Shown: positions 59,838 to 64,000 of the stretch, piece after piece
How the letters are laid out: each line of letters opens with the position of its first letter
Position numbering within the stretch: position 1 is the stretch's first letter
DNA from: Petrosia ficiformis
Taxonomy: Eukaryota > Porifera > Demospongiae > Haplosclerida > Petrosiidae
Length of the DNA stretch: 64,000 bases
Assembly: GCA_947044365.1 (NCBI GenBank)
Contig: OX345636.1
Location: 36,791,212-36,855,211, forward strand
Direction of reading: 5' to 3'
Program-made: the position numbers and the translations under genes
The notes under the pieces: generated by a model
What the model was told of the DNA's origin: nothing
What the model saw: the letters and a program-made list of their open reading frames with translations, nothing else
Database searches by the model: none

Positions 59838-62800
59838 ATGGATCGTATACATCGTCGTAGAAAGATGTTCTGCCCTCACTGCCACAGAATTCTTGGGAAA
59901 ACTGCCTACTATCGCCATAAGCTGAAGTACTATAACTCAGATAATGACTGTTGGACAGAACAATCAACAAACATTTTTAAACCAGATGGAGGTAATGTTG
60001 AGTCTAGCACAGTAAATGCACTGGACCAGGAAATGCTTCTTCAAGATGAAAGTCAGTATCAAGAAGATGACCAAGATGTAGACACATTAAATAATGTGAG
60101 TATCTATCTCGTAGTTTTTGATGCATGCATATGCATGTGAAATTTGAATTGCGACACATTTACTTTAATAAATTTATTGGTTTTAATTGTATAGGAAACT
60201 GATGTTGCTAGTGCCAAGGAAGAAGATGATACAGAAGAGGAGATGGAATTACAAGAGGTAAACTATGGTATAATATTTACTTGTTTGTAATTCGCTGCGA
60301 TAAACATGTATAATTATGATTATAGCAATTATATAATTATTAATTTTTTTATTGTATATAAATTATATATAATTATATATATATAGGCCATCCTCTCAGA
60401 ACTTGTTGAATTGGCTGCTGATTCAGAGGATGACGATTATGATGATCCACAAACACAGACATTGAATCCTGCATTCCGATTCCTAATCATGATTCTATTG
60501 TTTTGGCAATCAGTTTACAAAATTACTGATAGTGCTATAGCAGTGCTATGGAAACTACTGCTAATTTTCTTCAATGCTTTTAGCAGACTGTTTCAAGTAC
60601 CGGCTATTCGTGAAGCTGCAGAAAAGTTGCCAAAGTCATTGCCAACACTGCGGAGAGAAGTAAATATTGACCTAAACACTTTTGCTCAGTACGTTGTTTG
60701 TGTAAGATGTCATTCTCTATATGAATACAAAGAATGTCTTACTGAAAGAAATGGAAAGCAAGAATCTATGAAATGCATGTTTGTGGAATATCCTAGACAT
60801 CCACAGCAGTCTCGACGGCAACCTTGTGGTGAAATGTTACTCAAATATGTAAAGAGTGTTAGTGGAAAGTGTAGGCTTAAACCTCGTAAAGTCTTTTGCT
60901 CTTATGATTTAATTACTTCAATATCAAAAATATTGAATGAAAATGGTATCATAAATTTACTACAGGAGTGGAAATCAAGAGTTAATAGTACCATTTGTCT
61001 CAGCGATGTTTATGACGGCCGACTCTGGAAAGAGTTTCAAGCACAATGTTCCAACGATTCTAATTCTGTTTGTGAAGTTGTCAACCTTGCATTCATGCTC
61101 AATGTCGATTGGTTTAATCCATTCAAAACAGGGACATACTCTGCAGGTGTAATTTATCTCACTATACTTAACATTCCAAGGAGATTCAGATTCAAAGAGA
61201 ATTATACTATCCTTGCAGGTTTGATACCAGGACCACACGAACCAAGTTTATCGTTGAATTCTTACTTAACACCTCTAGTTCAGCAGTTGGATGCTCTCAA
61301 TGATGGCATTAGAGTGAGTACAGTCAATAATGGTAACATTATAGTTTATGGAAGATTGCTGTGTGTGTCTTCAGACATACCTGCTTCCCGAAAAATTTGT
61401 GGTTTCCTTGGTCATCATGCAAAAATGGCTTGTAACAAATGTTATAAAGAATTTAAACGTGTCAATGACAAAACTGATTACTCAGGTTATGACGTTTCAG
61501 GGTGGAAACTTCGAACTAACTGCAATCATAGGAAGTATATTGCACCATACTACAAGTTAGAGACGCAAAAGAAGAGAAAAGAGCTGGAAAATAAGTATGG
61601 AATTCGTTCTTCGGTGCTACTGGATTTACAATACTTTGATGTTATTAGAAGTTGTGTTATTGATCCAATGCACAACCTTTTCCTGGGAACATCAAAGCAT
61701 ATTATGCATTTGTGGTTGAGCAACAAAATTTTATCTATCAAAGATTTGACTACAATCCAAGACAAAGTTAATTCTTTGAATGTGCCAAATGAGATTGGTA
61801 GAATTCCTTGCAAGATTGCTTCATCCTTTGCTGACTTCACTGCAGATGAATGGAAGAACTGGACACTTATATACTCTCTGTATTGTCTTCATGATGTGTT
61901 GCCACAATCACATTTTCAGGTATGGAAAATGTTTGTCAAGGTGTGCAGAAAGCTTTGCAAACACAACATTCTCATTCAAGATGCACTGGAAGCACAGACA
62001 CTGCTCGTTGCATTTAACAAAAGAATAGAAGGTTTGTATGGTCCTCAAAGCTGCACAATGAATATGCATTTACACTGCCATATTTTCGAATGCATATTAG
62101 ACATGGGCCCTATTTACTCTTTTTGGTGCTTTCCTTATGAAAGAATGAATGGGCTCCTGGGTGCTTATCCTACAAATAACCACAACATCACTGTGCAGAT
62201 GATGAGAAAGTTCTTAATGCATTCACAACTTGATCATTCTTTGCTAAAATGTCAACTTCCTACTGACCTCCATAGTGACTTAGATAGTTCTGTGCATCTT
62301 TTAAATAGAACTGCTTCCTTATCTGGTTCTCAACAACTCTCAGTTACTGAGTCTTTGGCATATGAACAGATGAGAGACTTCATCCATTTGAATCCTGCTC
62401 TCGTTGACCTGCAATGTTTAAACTGTACTTGTTGCTTGGCATCACCAATTAAAGAAACATTTTTTGATTCATTTGAGTTAGATCAAATAAAAGATATTTA
62501 TACAAATGTTCTATATGGACCTGAATGTGAAATAGATGTTCCCAGATTACATTTGTCATCCCAAAACTGTGTGATTAATGAACAATATTTTACATCGGAA
62601 TTTTCCCTCACACAAAAATCTTCATACATTCATGCACATTGGCCAAAACAAAACCTTCAGCTAGGGAATGTTCAGAAATTCGTTCTTCATACAGTCCAAA
62701 TACGCCAAAGAGGCTCATCAGAGATTGTGAAGAAAAGTTACATTATGGCATTTGTTAGATGGAATGATTGTTTGGATTTTTCCCAGTTTAATCAGTATAA

Positions 62801-62957
62801 AGAAACATTCTTTACTTGGTCTACACTTCAGTCACACAGTTCATTTCTTCCAGTTCATAGGATTTTTTGCAAAGCAGCTGTTGGAATAACTGATTTAAGT
62901 TATAGTGGTATAAAGTTGAGAATAGCTGTTTCAGTTCCAGTTCATGAACCTATTTAA
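59838..62957 (+). CDS. CMC/EnSpm-like (Plavaka-type) DDE transposase, three exons, 963 aa
   Basis: Exons are 59838-60095, 60195-60257 and 60387-62957, all joined in phase 0. The N-terminus is a zinc finger (MFCPHCHRILGKTAYYRHK), then an acidic linker. Core motifs in full-protein numbering are VDWFNPF with the first Asp near 345, IPGPHEPSLSLN, a Cys/His insert CGFLGHHAKMACNKCYKEF near 445-463, the second Asp in VIDPMHNLFLGTSKH near 531, and the Glu in CFPYERMNGLLGAY near 691. No frame break or internal stop is seen over 2571 bp of exon 3. The family excises and inserts DNA by cut and paste. Likely active or recently active. Confidence 0.88.
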
Positions 62958-63200
62958 ACTGCATCATACATAATTGTAGCTATATATGTTAATTACTTAC
63001 AATGACTATATCAAGTTTGGTTATAGTTGCACACGCACAGTAATTAATTTTCAGAATAATTATATATATATCATGTAAAACTACTCAACAAATCACAATG
63101 TACCCATGGAAAAGGTAGTGCACTTATTTAATTAATGCATACATATTATAATAATATTATTATACATTAAAATTACAAGCAAAACTGATGTGTACATCCA
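62958..63200. other. Spacer between convergent genes
   Basis: AT-rich 3' flanking sequence with (AT)n at 63055. No other feature. Confidence 0.6.
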
Positions 63201-63923
63201 TCAATGAACTTCATTTTTCTCAAGGGCTAGATGGACAAGTTTTCCTGCTCTGCTCTGTGATTCAATAATTTCATTACGCCAGAAGTAACGCACCGTCTCT
63301 TTTTCTTCTAATGCCTTTGCCTCAAGTTTCTTATATTCGATCTTTAGTTTTCCGTAGGCATCACGATAATGCCTTTCTCCACTAACAGCTTGATTTATCT
63401 CTTTTTTTAGTCTATTATGATACACTGTCAGTGCAACTTTGTCAAGGGCACTAATGGAGGAAGTTTTAAGTAATGGCTCCTTTACTTTTGGATCCTTAAA
63501 GCTTGGAGAACTGTCTGTATACCATGAATATTTAGATTTCATTGCCATCCACTCCTCATGAACTTTATCACGAACAAGCTGGTCTTCAACTAAAAGGTCA
63601 TCAAATCTCCAATCTCCTGGAAACTCATCACTGGATTTATATCTTGTAATATTCACTTTTTCTAAAGTTTCTTGTTTAGCACACTCCAGACTCTCTTCTA
63701 ATGGTGGCTTACAAGACATCAGCCAACTCTCTACTTTCCCCTCGTAGTCAGTTGTGTTACTGTGGCTCCATGGAGGAGTTAGGAATGGCTGATCATCCTT
63801 TAGTGACTGACTGGCTGATTGTTCAGACAGTTTGATTGAAGTTTCTTTAATATTTTGTTTTCTTCTCCTTTTTTGAAGTGCTCGAAGTCTTCGTTTAGCA
63901 ACTATCGATCTTTTCCCTCCCAT
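63201..63923 (-). CDS. Third gene of the CMC element, basic/coiled-coil protein (240 aa)
   Basis: The first ATG at 63923 gives MGGKRSIVAKRRLRALQKRR, a strongly basic N-terminus (possible nuclear signal). This is followed by a Ser-rich linker, a Trp-containing middle (FPGDWRFDDLLVEDQLVRDK, HEEWMAMKSKYSWYTD) and a charged helical C-terminus (YHNRLKKEINQAV ... YKKLEAKALEEKETVRYFW). It is convergent with the transposase, 243 bp apart. Upstream exons beyond the window cannot be excluded. I do not recognise a family; the role is unknown. Confidence 0.65.
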   Translation of the reverse strand: MGGKRSIVAKRRLRALQKRRRKQNIKETSIKLSEQSASQSLKDDQPFLTPPWSHSNTTDYEGKVESWLMSCKPPLEESLECAKQETLEKVNITRYKSSDEFPGDWRFDDLLVEDQLVRDKVHEEWMAMKSKYSWYTDSSPSFKDPKVKEPLLKTSSISALDKVALTVYHNRLKKEINQAVSGERHYRDAYGKLKIEYKKLEAKALEEKETVRYFWRNEIIESQSRAGKLVHLALEKNEVH

Positions 63924-64000
63924 GGAAGGTGCGTGTCTAATATACACGAGTCTGCATTTGTAAATGTAGCTCAGTATACGGCCGTTATATTATTAGTATA

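Larger units (their letters stand above)
55950..64000 (+). mobile_element. CMC/EnSpm-like DNA transposon, three genes, right end outside the window
   Basis: Three genes with continuous frames are packed together: a transposase (plus, 59838-62957), a partner gene (minus, 59754-56090) starting 83 bp away, and a coiled-coil gene (minus, 63923-63201) convergent with the transposase. The divergent layout with a shared start region and two or more accessory proteins recalls plant En/Spm (TnpA/TnpD). Terminal CACTA repeats were not identified: the left boundary (about 55.75-56.05 kb) is a guess and the right end is missing. Frame integrity contrasts with every other element in the window. Confidence 0.6.

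Overview
The window looks like a stretch of an AT-rich invertebrate animal genome. It has GT-AG introns, mostly hundreds of bases to several kilobases long, sparse real coding sequence and heavy colonisation by transposable elements. The DUF6589/RecQ-like pair, the Gmr1-type retrotransposon and the large CMC (EnSpm-like) element suggest a sponge or similar early-branching metazoan. That is inference from gene content; no mitochondrial, rRNA or tRNA gene confirms it.

Layout. 1-3.6 kb: a decayed, left-truncated Ty3/gypsy element on the minus strand with gag, protease, integrase and then reverse transcriptase. This integrase-before-RT order, with a SCAN-like gag, is the Gmr1 type. 4.66-6.73 kb: a dead hAT transposon. 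7.8-41.26 kb: one very large minus-strand gene. Nineteen exons were placed by splice sites. Reading phase is continuous except for one unresolved join at 29.1-31.0 kb and one weakly supported small exon. They encode about 1300 residues resembling the N-terminal half (stalk region) of RNF213/mysterin-type giant E3 ligases. The AAA+ and RING parts are not in the window. Its introns hold relics of Penelope-like, pogo-like (with PHD-like finger), MULE-SWIM and gypsy integrase sequences, plus SINEs and several MITE or Helitron-like repeats.

41.4-48.9 kb: a roughly 7.5 kb imperfect palindrome (foldback) with unequal arms containing ~178-bp tandem units. It lies exactly between two divergent gene starts, 163 bp upstream of the giant gene's proposed start codon and 138 bp upstream of the next gene's. 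49.05-53.36 kb: a plus-strand DUF6589 gene with several frame breaks and one in-frame stop. 53.56-54.86 kb: a RecQ-like helicase gene converging on it, with one apparent frame break.

56-64 kb: much of a CMC/EnSpm-like DNA transposon that looks recently active. It has an uninterrupted three-exon DDE transposase (963 aa), a divergently transcribed five-exon partner gene (331 aa) sharing an 83-bp start-to-start region, and a third, coiled-coil gene (240 aa) convergent with the transposase. A 79/82-bp minisatellite of about 18 units fills the last intron of the partner gene. The right end runs off the window.
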